Part shown: positions 63,873-64,000 of the stretch, piece after piece
Layout: each line of letters opens with the position of its first letter
How positions within the stretch are numbered: position 1 is the first letter of the stretch
Origin: an uncultured Nitrospirota bacterium
Lineage (GTDB): Bacteria > Nitrospirota > Nitrospiria > Nitrospirales > UBA8639
DNA length: 64,000 nucleotides
Assembly (NCBI GenBank): GCA_937139405.1
Contig: CAKZPV010000017.1
Location: forward strand, 1-64,000
Direction of reading: 5' to 3'
Translations under genes and position numbers: made by a program
The notes under the pieces: generated by a model
Seen by the model: only the letters and a program-made list of their open reading frames with translations
The model's database searches: none
Told to the model about the DNA's origin: nothing

Positions 63873-64000
63873 ATGAATGAAGAGGCCCTACTTGGGCTAG
63901 ATTGGTATCAAATCTGGCGACATTTATATCATTTGATCATCGCCTTTGTCTTAGCGTTTCCGTTGGGGTGGGATCGAGAAAAGGGATCTGAAAGCGGGGC
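63873..64000 (+). CDS. MgtC/SapB-family membrane protein, N-terminal part (cut by window edge)
   Basis: The 42 visible residues run MNEEALLGLDWYQIWRHLYH, LIIAFVLAFPLGWDREKGS. The LG-x-(E/D)RE motif after a helix is the N-terminal signature of MgtC-like proteins. Members are inner-membrane proteins linked to magnesium homeostasis and F-ATPase control. The gene runs off the right edge. Confidence 0.65.
   Translation, partial: MNEEALLGLDWYQIWRHLYHLIIAFVLAFPLGWDREKGSESG

Noticed and set aside
1-64000. CRISPR array, rRNA operon or named riboswitch
   Set aside because: I saw no regular spaced short direct repeats, no 16S/23S/5S motifs, and no leader that matches a riboswitch I can recognise.

Overview
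The window looks like chromosome from a Gram-negative, aerobic chemolithoautotroph, probably a marine- or wastewater-type Nitrospira relative (Nitrospirota). This is inferred from the gene mix: a DabA/DabB inorganic-carbon pump, an LCIB-type carbonic anhydrase, periplasmic copper oxidase (CopA/CopB), many secreted proteins with Sec or Tat signals, and HEAT proteins. No marker gene fixes the taxon. There are no rRNA genes, no intact tRNA and no CRISPR array.

Layout. (1) 1-10438 is accessory DNA at a tRNA-Lys(CTT) site. A tyrosine integrase and an excisionase-like HTH gene sit beside one 48-bp copy of the tRNA 3' end (927-974); an identical copy closes the island at 10391-10438. The cargo is a zinc-ribbon membrane protein, a secreted protein, a HEAT-repeat protein, small hypotheticals and a broken SLOG-like gene. 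A 270-bp terminal sequence occurs twice (8955-9224, 10126-10396), which points to tandem accretion. (2) 10709-14424 holds a double STAS (SpoIIAA-like) protein with a GbsR/MarR-type regulator, and a CBS-pair gene bracketed by a ~740-bp direct duplication. One duplicate carries an intact 50-aa membrane peptide gene, the other a dead copy. (3) 14730-26201 is a carbon-concentrating block: LCIB-like carbonic anhydrase, NhaR-like LysR regulator, degenerate receiver, secreted lectin-fold protein, an 88-aa PurE-like ORF coupled by GTGA to dabB, a second antiporter-like membrane protein, a large DabA, and a PII-like protein. (4) 26726-35811 carries a lipoprotein thiol peroxidase, secreted repeat proteins, an MscS channel and a 1204-aa hybrid histidine kinase. 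(5) 35937-45397 carries copBA, a TAXI-type solute-binding protein, a GlcG/HbpS protein, two Hsp20 genes, small envelope proteins and a lipase-like hydrolase.

(6) 45677-52688 is bracketed by directly oriented relics of one IS6-family element and contains four genes of unknown joint function: an endonuclease/exonuclease/phosphatase (EEP) protein, a fibre-like protein, a 64-aa membrane protein and a 734-aa protein with an H-E-H motif. A secreted glycoside-hydrolase-like protein follows. (7) 54909-57257 is an arsenic operon (arsR, arsI-like, arsC, acr3). (8) 57666-64000 holds a leucine-dehydrogenase-family enzyme, a FliD-like hook-IN-motif protein, a KefB remnant, a histone H1-like protein with a (TTGG)5 tract before its ribosome site, a DUF1328 peptide, and the start of an MgtC-family gene.

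Long intergenic spaces carry a dispersed, diverged repeat family (about eight copies); two copies keep a ~48-bp hairpin. The best candidates for something undescribed are the extended Dab cluster with its PurE-like leader and second antiporter subunit, the IS6-bracketed four-gene unit, and the dispersed repeat.
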